Below are positions 16,741 to 25,511 of a stretch of DNA of 64,000 nt, in pieces (the first letter of the stretch is position 1; each line of letters starts with the position of its first letter). The DNA is taken from NCBI GenBank assembly GCA_016235455.1, contig JACRKZ010000130.1:1-64000 (forward strand). The letters are read 5' to 3'. Under the pieces are notes generated by a model. That model was given only the letters and a program-made list of their open reading frames with translations, did no database searches and was not told where the DNA came from. The position numbers were made by a program, and so were the translations under genes. The stretch comes from Armatimonadota bacterium (GTDB lineage: Bacteria; Armatimonadota; UBA10988).

Positions 16741-18570
16741 GTACCACCAGCCGGCCACGTTGGCCAGCAGGGCCAGCGCGATCAGCACCAGGCGCGGGTT
16801 CGGCAGGGCCGGGCGCTCCGGCTCGTCGTGCAGCACTGGCGGCGGCGGTGGCGGCGTGGGTCGGGCGGTGGGCCGGCTCGGCAGCGGGGCGCCGAGGTCG
16901 GCGGTCGGCGGCAGGCTTGGCGCCTTGCCCAGCGCCCCCAGTTCGCGCGCTACGCACTGTACCACCAGGTCGGGCAGCGCCGTGACCGTGTAGTCCTGGC
17001 GCTCGACGTGATGCACGGTGGTGCCGGCATCGCCGCCCTTGGTGATGAACAGGAACCGCCCGCGCGTGAACAGCGCGGCCTGGCGCCACACATACTCGCG
17101 CAGGTCGTCGTCGGCATCGCCCGAGCCGCCGCTGGTCGAGACAGCGCAGATCTTGATGCCCTTGGCCGCGGCACGCTGGGTGACGGGCAGGTACTGGGTC
17201 TCCTGGTAGTCCAGGTGCGGCGGCGCATCGCCGACCAGGAAGGCCATGCGCAGCGCCGGCGCGGGCGACCACTGTAGTTCGTCGACCATGGCGCCGAGCG
17301 CCGCGTTGACGTCCTCGGGCTCATCGCCGCCGGCCTCGGCGCGCACGTCCCGCAGGTAGCCGCGGAACTCATCGACCGATTCGGTGAACGGCCTGGTCTG
17401 CGTGACATACGACTCGTTGCGGTCGCGGTACATGACCAGCCCGAGTCGCAGCCGCGGCCGGTTGGGCAGCTTGCCCACGCGCTGAGACACATCGCTGATG
17501 GTCTCGCGCAGCCGTTCGATCTCCTCGCTCATGGAGCCCGTCGTGTCCAGCACGAAGGCCACGTCGAGCGTCAGTCGGTCCTGTTGGCCACGGTTGGTGG
17601 TCAGCCGCCAGATGTCACCTTCGGGCCGCCGCGTGAACACCGGGCTGCCGGCGCCGTCCACTCCCACTTCCAGACTGTGCGGCGTCTGCGGGCCGGAGGC
17701 ATTGGGGAAGAACACCGCCTGCCCGCCGGCGTCGGTGCGTGCGGTGAACTTGGCGCTGGGGATGCGCACCTCGGCATCGGGCACGGCGCGGCCCTGGGCG
17801 TCGGTGACCACGATGGTGTAGCGCTCGCGTACATCCACCCACGGCGCTCCGGCCGGCGGCGAGTACTTGCGTAGGTAGTCCAGGTACTTGCCGAAGCTCT
17901 GGTTGTCGTCGGTTTCGCCGGCGCGCAGCGGGTCGCCGACGGGCACCGCGCCGATGACAGCCCCGCTGGGCTTGGCCTCGGCGATGCCCTTGGCCACGCG
18001 GGCCGATCTTGGCGCAGGCGGCGCGGCGTCCGCGTCCATGGTCGCGACCGACGGCGGTGGTGGAGTGGCCGGCGAGCCCGCGGCCGGCGCCGTCGATCGC
18101 ATGGACCACGAGGTCACTGACGGCGCTCGTGCGCTCATGGGTGGCGGCATCGAGGAGGCTGCGTCGACGCGGTCGGCCGCGCTGCCTGCCATCGGCGGCG
18201 GCTCTGCTTCCTCGCTCTTGGCCGGGAAGAGGACGTTGAAGGGCGCCGGCACCACCGCCAAGACCGTGCAGGCGCTCAGGCCCCAGGCCAACAGCGTGAA
18301 CGGCCGGCGGCCCGACGGAACGAGAAACGCCCACCATGGCTGGACCACGATGCGGTCGGCGGCCTGCAGCACGCGCGCCTCGAATCCGCGCGGCATGGCC
18401 GGCAGCAGGCTCTCGCGGGCCAGGGCGTTGACCGCGCGCAACCGTGCCAAATCGGCGGCCAGGTCGGGGTTGCCGGCCAGGTCGGCTTCCAGGGCGGCGC
18501 GCTCTGCGGCGCTCAGCTCCTGGTCAAGGTAGGGCTGTAGTCGAGGGTCAAACGAGCGGTCGGCGCTCAT
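16680..18570 (-). CDS. Anti-sigma-like membrane protein fused to a von Willebrand factor A domain; normal 3' end missing
   Basis: Starts at ATG 18570, overlapping the sigma gene stop (18567-18570). Residues 1-75 are an anti-sigma-like helical domain (QPYLDQELSAAERAALEADL) without the zinc-binding Cys/His of ZAS proteins. A membrane segment lies at about 89-113, followed by a long Pro/Ala-rich linker. Residues 250-315 form a carboxypeptidase-regulatory-like beta domain. Residues 334-530 are a VWA domain with a full MIDAS start (Asp342 in FVLDTTGSM). A second hydrophobic segment (LVLIALALLANVAGWWYAWRR) is near residue 610. The frame then continues antisense to the porin, so the true stop is missing and the end given is approximate. 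Probable function: envelope-sensing control of the adjacent sigma factor. Confidence 0.65.
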
Positions 18571-19133
18571 GAGCGGTCCTCCAGGTAGGGGGCCAGCAGT
18601 GTGGCCAGGCGCGCGGTGCCGTGGTGCAGGCGCGAGCGGACCGTGCCGATGGGAATGTGCAGCACCCCGGCGATCTCGTCGTAGCTCAGCTCCTCGATGC
18701 AGCGCAGATGCACCGCCTCACGCTGGCCCGGCGGCAGATGGTCGATGGCTTCGCGCACCACGCCGGCCAACTCGCGGTTGAGCGCGGCCTGCGGCGGCGA
18801 GGTGCCCGAGTCGGGCAGGCTGTCGGTGTCCGCCTCCTCGGCCAGCCTCAGGGCGGGCCGACGCTGACGGCGGCAACAGCGCGCGGCGATGGTCAGCATC
18901 CAAGTGGTCAGCTTGGCCTCGCCGCGGAAGCTCGGCAGGGCGCGGTAGATGGCCACCCAGGCCTCCTGAGCGGCGTCGTCCGCGGTCTCGGGACCGACCA
19001 GCCGCCGCACGAAGGCGTAGATGCGTGGCCCATGGCGGGCCAGCAGCACGTCGAACGGCTCAACCAGCACGCCTGAGCGTAGCGCCAGTGCGGACGGTTC
19101 GGGTTCCGCTGCCACGGCATTTCTCCTACGCAT
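18567..19133 (-). CDS. ECF-family RNA polymerase sigma factor
   Basis: A 188-residue sigma70 family member. Region 2 reads DVLLARHGPRIYAFVRRLVG to TWMLTIAARCCRRQRR, including the DDAAQEAWVAIYRALPSF core. Region 4 reads LPPGQREAVHLRCIEELSYDEIAGVLHIPIGTVRSRLHHG. I place the start at ATG 19133, which has AGGAAGGG about ten bases upstream; an earlier frame opening at 19208 would add a non-conserved tail. Its TGA overlaps the start of the VWA/anti-sigma gene by ATGA, the usual sigma/anti-sigma arrangement. It is divergent from the polysaccharide deacetylase gene, a candidate target. Confidence 0.9.
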   Translation of the reverse strand: MRRRNAVAAEPEPSALALRSGVLVEPFDVLLARHGPRIYAFVRRLVGPETADDAAQEAWVAIYRALPSFRGEAKLTTWMLTIAARCCRRQRRPALRLAEEADTDSLPDSGTSPPQAALNRELAGVVREAIDHLPPGQREAVHLRCIEELSYDEIAGVLHIPIGTVRSRLHHGTARLATLLAPYLEDRS

Positions 19134-19294
19134 GGGTATGTGCCCTTCCTGGCCACGGGAGTTCACGGCAATCGCGCCCGACTCACTTTGACCGGCCATC
19201 CTGGTCAAAACTGGCTATGCCGCGAACCCTCGCCGATCCAGCGTACTCCAAAGACTCGGCATCCCTCGTGACGACCAAGGAGCGTGGTTTCCCC

Positions 19295-20413
19295 GTGAGT
19301 GGCAAGTCTGGCACAACCAAGCCTCGCGCGTCGCGCAGTCGCGCGTCCAGCAAGCCCAAACCCGCGGCCGCGAAGCCGGCGGCGAGCCGGCCCAAGCCGG
19401 GCGGCCCGCGCGTGCCGTGGCTGACCACGCCGGTGATCGTGCTGCTGCTGGCCTCGTCGATGGTGCTGGGGCTGCTGGTGGCCAAGGGCGGCCAGATCCT
19501 GCCGGCGAGCTGGCGCCGGCCCGCCACCGTGCACCCAGACGGCCGGATCATCGGCGCCGAGCCCGCACCGCGTCGTGAGCAGCCCGAGTCGGCGGCGCAG
19601 ACCAAGACCGGCCCGGCCAAGACGGGCGAGGCCAAGGTCGCCGAGGCCAAGACGGTGCCCGCCAAGCCGACCGCGCCGGCCTTGCCCGAGTCGGCGCCGC
19701 GCGTGGCTGGCGTGCTGTCGCCCCAGGAGCGGCGCGCGCGGCTGGCCCAGGTGGTCCTGCCGTCGAGCTTTACTACCGAGTGGGGCGGTGGTGCCGCCGT
19801 GCTCCGCGAATCGGCCAACGAACTGGCCCAGGGCCGGGCGGCCGGTGGGCGCGTGGCCCTGACCTTCGACGCCCATTTCGACAGCCTGCCGGTGGACAAA
19901 CTGCTGGGTCTGCTGGCCGAACGGGGGCTGCGGGCCACCTTCTTCGTGACCGGCGCCTATGCCCGCAACGCGCCCGAGTCGGTCAAGAAGATCGCCGCGG
20001 CGGGCCACGAGATCGCCAACCACAGCGACACCCACGCCGCCTTCACCAAGCTGTCGGACGCCAAGTGCCTGGCCGAGCTGGAGCGCGCCGAGCAGTCCAT
20101 TTTGCCGCTGGCCGGCGCCGCTTACCGGCCCTACTGGCGGCCGCCGCTGGGTGACCGCAACCTGCGCGTGCTGCGGGTGGCCGTGCGCAACGGGTTCCTG
20201 CCGGTCTACTGGACCATCGACACGCTCGACTGGCGCAAGGAAGCCACGCCCGAGAGCGTGCAGGAACGCATCAGCGCGCAAGGGCTGGTGGGCGGCGCCA
20301 TCGTCCTGCAGCATGTGGGCAGCTCGGCCAGCGTGGCCTGCCTGCCCAGCGAGATCGCGCTGTTCCGCTCGCACAACCTGGTGCCCGGTTGCCTATCGGA
20401 GTTGTTGAGGTGA
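19295..20413 (+). CDS. Membrane-anchored NodB-type polysaccharide deacetylase
   Basis: About 372 residues from GTG 19295, which has AAGGAG 12 bases upstream; ATG 19217 in the same frame is a less likely start because it lacks a ribosome site. A Lys/Ala/Pro-rich cytoplasmic tail is followed by one membrane helix (TPVIVLLLASSMVLGLLVA) and an Ala/Lys-rich linker. The NodB domain then starts at VALTFDAHFDS. Motif 1 is TFDA rather than TFDD, so the second Asp (a metal ligand in classical members) is Ala. Motif 2 NHSDTH, motif 3 YWRPPLG and motif 4 DTLDWR are present. Likely acts on peptidoglycan or exopolysaccharide outside the membrane. Its TGA overlaps the start of the kinase gene (GTGA). Confidence 0.82.
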   Translation: MSGKSGTTKPRASRSRASSKPKPAAAKPAASRPKPGGPRVPWLTTPVIVLLLASSMVLGLLVAKGGQILPASWRRPATVHPDGRIIGAEPAPRREQPESAAQTKTGPAKTGEAKVAEAKTVPAKPTAPALPESAPRVAGVLSPQERRARLAQVVLPSSFTTEWGGGAAVLRESANELAQGRAAGGRVALTFDAHFDSLPVDKLLGLLAERGLRATFFVTGAYARNAPESVKKIAAAGHEIANHSDTHAAFTKLSDAKCLAELERAEQSILPLAGAAYRPYWRPPLGDRNLRVLRVAVRNGFLPVYWTIDTLDWRKEATPESVQERISAQGLVGGAIVLQHVGSSASVACLPSEIALFRSHNLVPGCLSELLR

Positions 20414-22815
20414 AGATCGGCCTGAGTGGCGCTACCTGGGAGCTGGGACCGCGTGCGCTGCGCGCGCGGTGGCTCTTCGCGTCAGCCTGCCTGGGCATCG
20501 GTCTGGCCGGTGGGGGCCGGCCCTGCCTGACCACCGCGCTGGTGGTCGCCGGCTACAACCTGCTGCTGCTCGGCGTCGCGCGCCGCCGCCGTCCGGCGGC
20601 CGCCTCGATCCTGGTGCAACTGCTGGTAGACAGCTTGGCCACGGCCGTGGCCATCCACTACGGCCGCACGCTCACGCCCGCGGCGCAACTGTTGTTCCTC
20701 TTCCCGCTGTGCCAGGCGGCGTTGCTGTGGCCGGGCGAGGGCCTGTTCCTCACTGCCGGCGCCTGCGGCGTGGCCTACGCGCTGGGCGACTGGGCCGGGG
20801 TGATGGGCTGGTGGCCGCCCAATCCCGCGTTCGACCCCGCCGATCCGGCGATCAGTTCGCTGGCCGCGGTGGCGCTGGTGCTGGGCGCCCTGCTGGCGGC
20901 GGCGGCCGGACTTAACCGCCTGGTGATCGCCCTGGCCGGCACCGAGCAGCGGCTCGACGCCAGTCAGCGCGACTACAAGCGACTGGCCGAGGGCCTGGAG
21001 GTGCAGGTGCGCGAACGCACCGAGGACCTGTGGCATACCAACGACCAACTCGTGGCTCGCCACCGCCAGATGACTCGCCTGCAAGAGGTGGACGCCGCCA
21101 TCCACAGCTCGGAGAACATGAGCACGGTGCTCCAACGCGTGTGCGACGGGGTCAGCGAGTTCCTGCCCGAGACGCTCTGCGCCACGCTGCTGGTCGGCGA
21201 CGACGGGCACCTGGCCCTGGCGCGTGCCTCGCGCAGCGCCGAGCGCCACCTGGCCGCGGTGGAGTCCATCCTTGGCCGGCCGCTGAGCGAGTGCCGGCTG
21301 GCGCTCACGCCGGGTACACCGGCCGCCTATGCGGTGCGTTCGCGCGAGCCAGTCATCACCCACGACGTGGCGCGGCTGACCGCGGCGCATGTCGGTTCGC
21401 CGCTGACCCAGGCGCTGTTGCCCGACATCACCCGCGTGCTGGCCCTGGCCAGCGCCGTGGTGCTGCCGCTGGCGGCCGATGGCGAGTGCCTGGGCCTGCT
21501 CGTGGTTGGCTCCCGGCGCACGCTCAGCCGTGACGACACCGAGCCCGTGCGCGCCTTCGCCACGCAGGCCGCCATCGCGCTGAGCCGCGTGCGCCGCGCC
21601 GAGGCCCTGCGCGACCAGCAGACGGCGCTGCGCAGCGCCTATGAGGAACTGGCCCGCAGCCAGGAAGCGGCCATCGCCACCGAGCGCATGAGAGCCGTGG
21701 GCGAGATGACCAGCGGCATCGCACACAATTTCAACAACGCGCTGACGACCATCATGGGCGTCACGCAACTGGTCATGCAGCGGCCCGAACTGCCACCGGA
21801 CATCCACGACAAGCTCAAGCGCGTCGAGGGTGCCGCTGAAGATGCCGCGGTCATGGTCAAGCGCCTGCGCGGGTTCATCAAGGCCGGGCTGGACGCGGTC
21901 GCCCAGGCCGACTTCAACGACCTGGTGGACGACGTGGTGGGCTTCACCGACACCGTCTGGTGCCATGGCCCGCTGCGCGCCGACGCGCCCATCGACCTCA
22001 ACTTCGAGCCCGGCGCCACGCAGTCGGTGCTGGTCGAGGCCACGGCCATCCGCGAGGTCATCACCAACCTCATCCTCAACGCGGTGAAGGCCATGCCCGA
22101 CGGCGGCCGGCTGGACCTGCGCACGTGGGACGACGGGCCGCGCGTGGCGCTGAGTGTGCGCGACACCGGCGTAGGCATGGCGCCCGAGGTGCGGCGGCGC
22201 TGCTTCGAGCCGTTCTATACCACCGGCGGCGAGGAAGGCACGGGCCTGGGCCTGTCGCTGGCGCAGTCGGTCATCCAGCGCCATGGCGGCCAGATCCATG
22301 TGGACAGCACGCTGGGCGTGGGCACCACCTTCACGCTGTGGCTGCCGGCGACCGAATCGCAACAGTGCGTCGGTGCCAGCGAGCCTGGCGACGGCTGGAC
22401 GCCGACCGCCGTGGGCGACGACACGGCAGGACTGAGGCCGCTGCACGTGCTGCTGGTGGACGACCACGCCGGCGTGCGCCAGACGCTGGGCAACCTGTTG
22501 CAGGCCACCGGCCACGCCGTGACGCTGGCCAACAACGGTGACCAGGCGTTGGCCATGTTCGACCCACGCCGGCACGACGTGGTCATCACCGACTGGGCTA
22601 TGCCGGGCATGTCGGGCCTGCAACTCGCCCGCGGCCTGAAGCAGGCCAGCCCCGGCACCCCCGTGCTGCTGGTCACCGGCTACGACTCGCCGCTACCGCC
22701 CGAGGCGCTGGCCAGCGCCGACATCGACCTGCGCCTGCAGAAGCCGATCTCCACGGCCGACCTGGCTCGCGCGCTGAGCCTTGTCACCCAGCCGCCGGAG
22801 GCGGCGGTCGGGTAG
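20410..22815 (+). CDS. Membrane-bound hybrid histidine kinase (GAF, HisKA, HATPase, receiver)
   Basis: An 801-residue protein starting at GTG 20410 (GGAG nine bases upstream; start overlaps the deacetylase stop by four bases). Residues 10-180 hold about five or six hydrophobic segments (MASE-like sensor). A coiled coil (DYKRLAEGLEVQVRERTEDL) leads to a GAF domain at about 230-390. The H-box GIAHNFNNALTTIMG has the phospho-acceptor His439, and the ATPase boxes ITNLILNAVKAMPDGG, DTGVGMAPEV and GTGLGLSLAQ are intact. The C-terminal receiver has DDH and phospho-acceptor Asp728 in ITDWAMPGMSG, plus the Lys in LQKPIS. Translational coupling with the deacetylase suggests cell-envelope sensing. Confidence 0.9.
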   Translation: MKIGLSGATWELGPRALRARWLFASACLGIGLAGGGRPCLTTALVVAGYNLLLLGVARRRRPAAASILVQLLVDSLATAVAIHYGRTLTPAAQLLFLFPLCQAALLWPGEGLFLTAGACGVAYALGDWAGVMGWWPPNPAFDPADPAISSLAAVALVLGALLAAAAGLNRLVIALAGTEQRLDASQRDYKRLAEGLEVQVRERTEDLWHTNDQLVARHRQMTRLQEVDAAIHSSENMSTVLQRVCDGVSEFLPETLCATLLVGDDGHLALARASRSAERHLAAVESILGRPLSECRLALTPGTPAAYAVRSREPVITHDVARLTAAHVGSPLTQALLPDITRVLALASAVVLPLAADGECLGLLVVGSRRTLSRDDTEPVRAFATQAAIALSRVRRAEALRDQQTALRSAYEELARSQEAAIATERMRAVGEMTSGIAHNFNNALTTIMGVTQLVMQRPELPPDIHDKLKRVEGAAEDAAVMVKRLRGFIKAGLDAVAQADFNDLVDDVVGFTDTVWCHGPLRADAPIDLNFEPGATQSVLVEATAIREVITNLILNAVKAMPDGGRLDLRTWDDGPRVALSVRDTGVGMAPEVRRRCFEPFYTTGGEEGTGLGLSLAQSVIQRHGGQIHVDSTLGVGTTFTLWLPATESQQCVGASEPGDGWTPTAVGDDTAGLRPLHVLLVDDHAGVRQTLGNLLQATGHAVTLANNGDQALAMFDPRRHDVVITDWAMPGMSGLQLARGLKQASPGTPVLLVTGYDSPLPPEALASADIDLRLQKPISTADLARALSLVTQPPEAAVG

Positions 22816-22824
22816 GCGCGCAGC

Positions 22825-22978
22825 GCGGGGGACGTGAGCTGGCGCTCGCGCGGCGTAGGGCGTCGGGCGTAAGGGGTCAGCGACGGTCCGTGAGCGCGTG
22901 CGCCGAGCGGCCTACAGCCCAGGCGTTCCCCCACGCCCGACGCCCCACGCCGCGCGAGCCAACGGCTCGCGTCCCCGC
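22825..22978. repeat. Long imperfect inverted repeat between convergent genes
   Basis: Arms of about 46 bases at 22825-22870 and 22933-22978 are near-identical reverse complements (shared cores GCTCGCGCGGCGT and GGCGTCGGGCGT), separated by a 62-base loop. The right arm contains its own perfect hairpin GCGAGCC-AAC-GGCTCGC at 22954-22970. It fills the whole space between the kinase stop (22815) and the Rel stop (22983), so it could serve as a bidirectional terminator. It also looks like a REP/MITE-type dispersed element. Confidence 0.6.
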
Positions 22979-22982
22979 CCGC

Positions 22983-25511
22983 CTACTTCTTCGCCCGCTT
23001 CGTCCCCGACACCGACACGCGCTGGCGCACTTCCTTCTCGGCGTCGTGGAAGACCTGGCCGCGCAGCGTGACCTTGAGCACGCCCAGCGAAGGCAGGCGG
23101 CGCACGAGCTCGTCAAGCTGGGCGCGGTTGATGAACTCGAGCTGCAGGCGGACGGTGGCGACGTGGTCACCGCTGGAGCGGATCGGCGCGGAGATGGTGT
23201 TGGCGCCGGTGATGTTGACACCGACCTCGCTCATCAGGCCCGCCAGATCGCGTAGCAGGCCCATGCGGTCGTTGGCGCGGATCTCCAGCGGCACGTCATA
23301 CAGGGCGTGCTCGGTCTCCTGCCACTCGATGTCCATGACGCGTTCGGGCTCGCGTTCGCGCAGGTGGCGCACATTGGCGCAATCGGCGCGGTGGATGGCG
23401 ATGCCGCTGCCGCGCGTCAGGTAGCCCACGATGGGGTCGCCAGGCAAGGGCAAGCAGCACTTGCTGCGGCGGAACATGACGTCGCTGGCGCCGGCCACGT
23501 TGAGCCGGCCCTGCTCGGCGCCGGCCTGAGCCGCGCGCGTGGCGATGGTCTCCACCTCTTCGGTGATGCCCGCCGCCTTCTCGGCCTCCTCGACGTCGGT
23601 CAGGATCTGGTGGAGCACGCCCTCGGCCGAGACGATGCGGTCGCCCAGCGCGGTGAGCAGATGCTCATCGGTGGCGAAGCTGCGGCGACGCGCCACACGT
23701 GTCAGCACATCCTCCACCGGCTGCTCGGGCTCGCGCCGGCGGTAGGTGGGGGGCAGTTGGCGGTCGCGGCGGAACAGGTCCTTGAGGTCGAGCTTCTGGC
23801 GCACGGCCTCGGCTTCGAGCAACTGCTGACCCGCCTCGACCAGCGTCTCGCGCTCCTTGCGCCGCAGATAGGCGCGGATGCGGGCGCGCGCCGTGGCCGT
23901 CTTGACGAAGCCCAACCAGTCGCGTGACGGGCCGGTGTTGCGCTGGCGCAGGATCTCGACGGTGTCGCCGTTGCTCAGCGCGTGGTTTAGCGGCTGGATG
24001 CGACGGTTGACCTTGGCGCCGATGCAGTTGTGGCCCACCTCGGTGTGGATGCGGTAGGCAAAGTCGACCACGGTGGCGCCCTTGGGCAGGTCGATGACCT
24101 CGCCCTTGGGCGTGTAGACGAAGATCTCCTCGTCCCACAGGCTGGCCTCGACCTCGCTCAGGAAGTCGCTCTCGCCCTCCTCGGTGTCGGCGCCGGGATC
24201 GCTGTCACGGGCCATCTCAAAGAGCTGGCGCATCATGGTCAGGCGTTTGGCGAAGGCCTCGTCGATGACGCCGTCGGACTTGTAACGCCAGTGCGCGGCG
24301 ACGCCGTACTCGGCGGCGCGGTGCATTTCCTGGGTGCGGATCTGCACTTCCATCGGTCCGTGGCTGGGCACGATGACCTTGGTGTGAATCGACTGGTAGC
24401 CGTTGCCCTTGGCGTTGGAGATGTAGTCCGCGAAATGCTCGGGCTGATGCGGCCACAGGCTGTGGATGATGCCCAGCACCATGTAGCAGTGATGGTCGGT
24501 GTCGCAGATGACGCGGATGGCTTCGAGGTCGTAGATCTCCTCGAAGTCGATGCCCTGGCGCAACATCTTGTTGTAGATGCTGTACAGGTGCTTGGGCCGG
24601 CCGACGACGTCGACCTCGATCCCAGCCTTGGCGGTGGCCTCTTTGATGCGCGCCACCACGCCGTCGATCTCGGCCATGCGTTCGTCGCGGGTGCGCGCCA
24701 CGCGACGCTCGATCTCGAGGAACGCTTCGGGTTGGAGGTAGCGCAGAGCCAGGTCCTCCATCTCCCACTTGATGCGCCAGATGCCCAGCCGCTCGGCCAG
24801 CTTGGCGTAGATGACCTCGGACTCGCGGGCAATCTTGAGCTGCTTGGCGCGGCGCTTGGCATAGAGCGTCTGCATGTTGTGCAGGCGGTCGGCCAGCTTG
24901 ATGATCAGCACGCGCACATCCTGTGCGGCGGCCACCACCATGCGGCGCATGTTCTCGGCCTGCAGTCGGCGGTGTAGTTCGTCGTCGGAAGTGGTGTCGT
25001 CCTGGCCGGTGACATCGGCGAAGCGTACCGCGCTCAGGCGGGTCACGCCCTGGACGAGGTTGAAGACGACGTCGCCAAACTCCTCGCGCAGCCCCGTGGC
25101 CACCTCGTCCTTGAGCTTCTCGATGAACCGTTCCTGAGCCGTCAACTCGCGCTGGAGCTGCTCGGCCTGGCCCTTCTTGCCCGCGGCCTGGAGCTCTTCG
25201 AGGCGCACCCGGACGATCTTGAGTTCGCGTTCCTCATCCTGTGCGCAGTCTTCCACGGTGTCGTGCAACATGCAGGCGGCCAGGGCCATCTCGTCGGCCT
25301 CGATGTCGGCCAGAATGTGGCAGGCGGCCACGGGATGCGCGATGTACGGCTCGCCGCTCTGGCGCAGCTGCTTCTCGTGCACGTGCGCGGCAAACTCATA
25401 GGCGCGCTGCACGAACTCGCCGTCGGCGTCGGGCCGGTAGCGCTTGAGGCGCTCCAGCAGCTCGACGACCTCCTGGTCGATCATCGCCTTGGTCTTGGGC
25501 TCGGCGTTCAT
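22983..25511 (-). CDS. rel: Bifunctional (p)ppGpp synthetase/hydrolase, Rel/SpoT family
   Basis: An 842-residue stringent-response enzyme, longer than the usual 700-750. The HD hydrolase domain has YIAHPVAACHILADIEADE and HDTVED at 83-88. The synthetase domain has GRPKHLYSIYNKM and EEIYDLEAIRVICDT. Next come TGS (IFVYTPKGEVIDLPKGATVVDFAY), the KCCLPLPGDPIVGYLTRGSG zinc-finger/RIS region and a C-terminal ACT domain (VPLEIRANDRMGLLRDLAGL). Between HDTVED and the FG-x-x-V hydrolase segment there is an extra coiled coil of about 45 residues rich in Glu, Lys and Gln. The hydrolase motif HDxxED is intact, so both activities are expected. The start ATG 25511 overlaps the glycosyltransferase stop (ATGA). 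Confidence 0.92.
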   Translation of the reverse strand: MNAEPKTKAMIDQEVVELLERLKRYRPDADGEFVQRAYEFAAHVHEKQLRQSGEPYIAHPVAACHILADIEADEMALAACMLHDTVEDCAQDEERELKIVRVRLEELQAAGKKGQAEQLQRELTAQERFIEKLKDEVATGLREEFGDVVFNLVQGVTRLSAVRFADVTGQDDTTSDDELHRRLQAENMRRMVVAAAQDVRVLIIKLADRLHNMQTLYAKRRAKQLKIARESEVIYAKLAERLGIWRIKWEMEDLALRYLQPEAFLEIERRVARTRDERMAEIDGVVARIKEATAKAGIEVDVVGRPKHLYSIYNKMLRQGIDFEEIYDLEAIRVICDTDHHCYMVLGIIHSLWPHQPEHFADYISNAKGNGYQSIHTKVIVPSHGPMEVQIRTQEMHRAAEYGVAAHWRYKSDGVIDEAFAKRLTMMRQLFEMARDSDPGADTEEGESDFLSEVEASLWDEEIFVYTPKGEVIDLPKGATVVDFAYRIHTEVGHNCIGAKVNRRIQPLNHALSNGDTVEILRQRNTGPSRDWLGFVKTATARARIRAYLRRKERETLVEAGQQLLEAEAVRQKLDLKDLFRRDRQLPPTYRRREPEQPVEDVLTRVARRRSFATDEHLLTALGDRIVSAEGVLHQILTDVEEAEKAAGITEEVETIATRAAQAGAEQGRLNVAGASDVMFRRSKCCLPLPGDPIVGYLTRGSGIAIHRADCANVRHLREREPERVMDIEWQETEHALYDVPLEIRANDRMGLLRDLAGLMSEVGVNITGANTISAPIRSSGDHVATVRLQLEFINRAQLDELVRRLPSLGVLKVTLRGQVFHDAEKEVRQRVSVSGTKRAKK

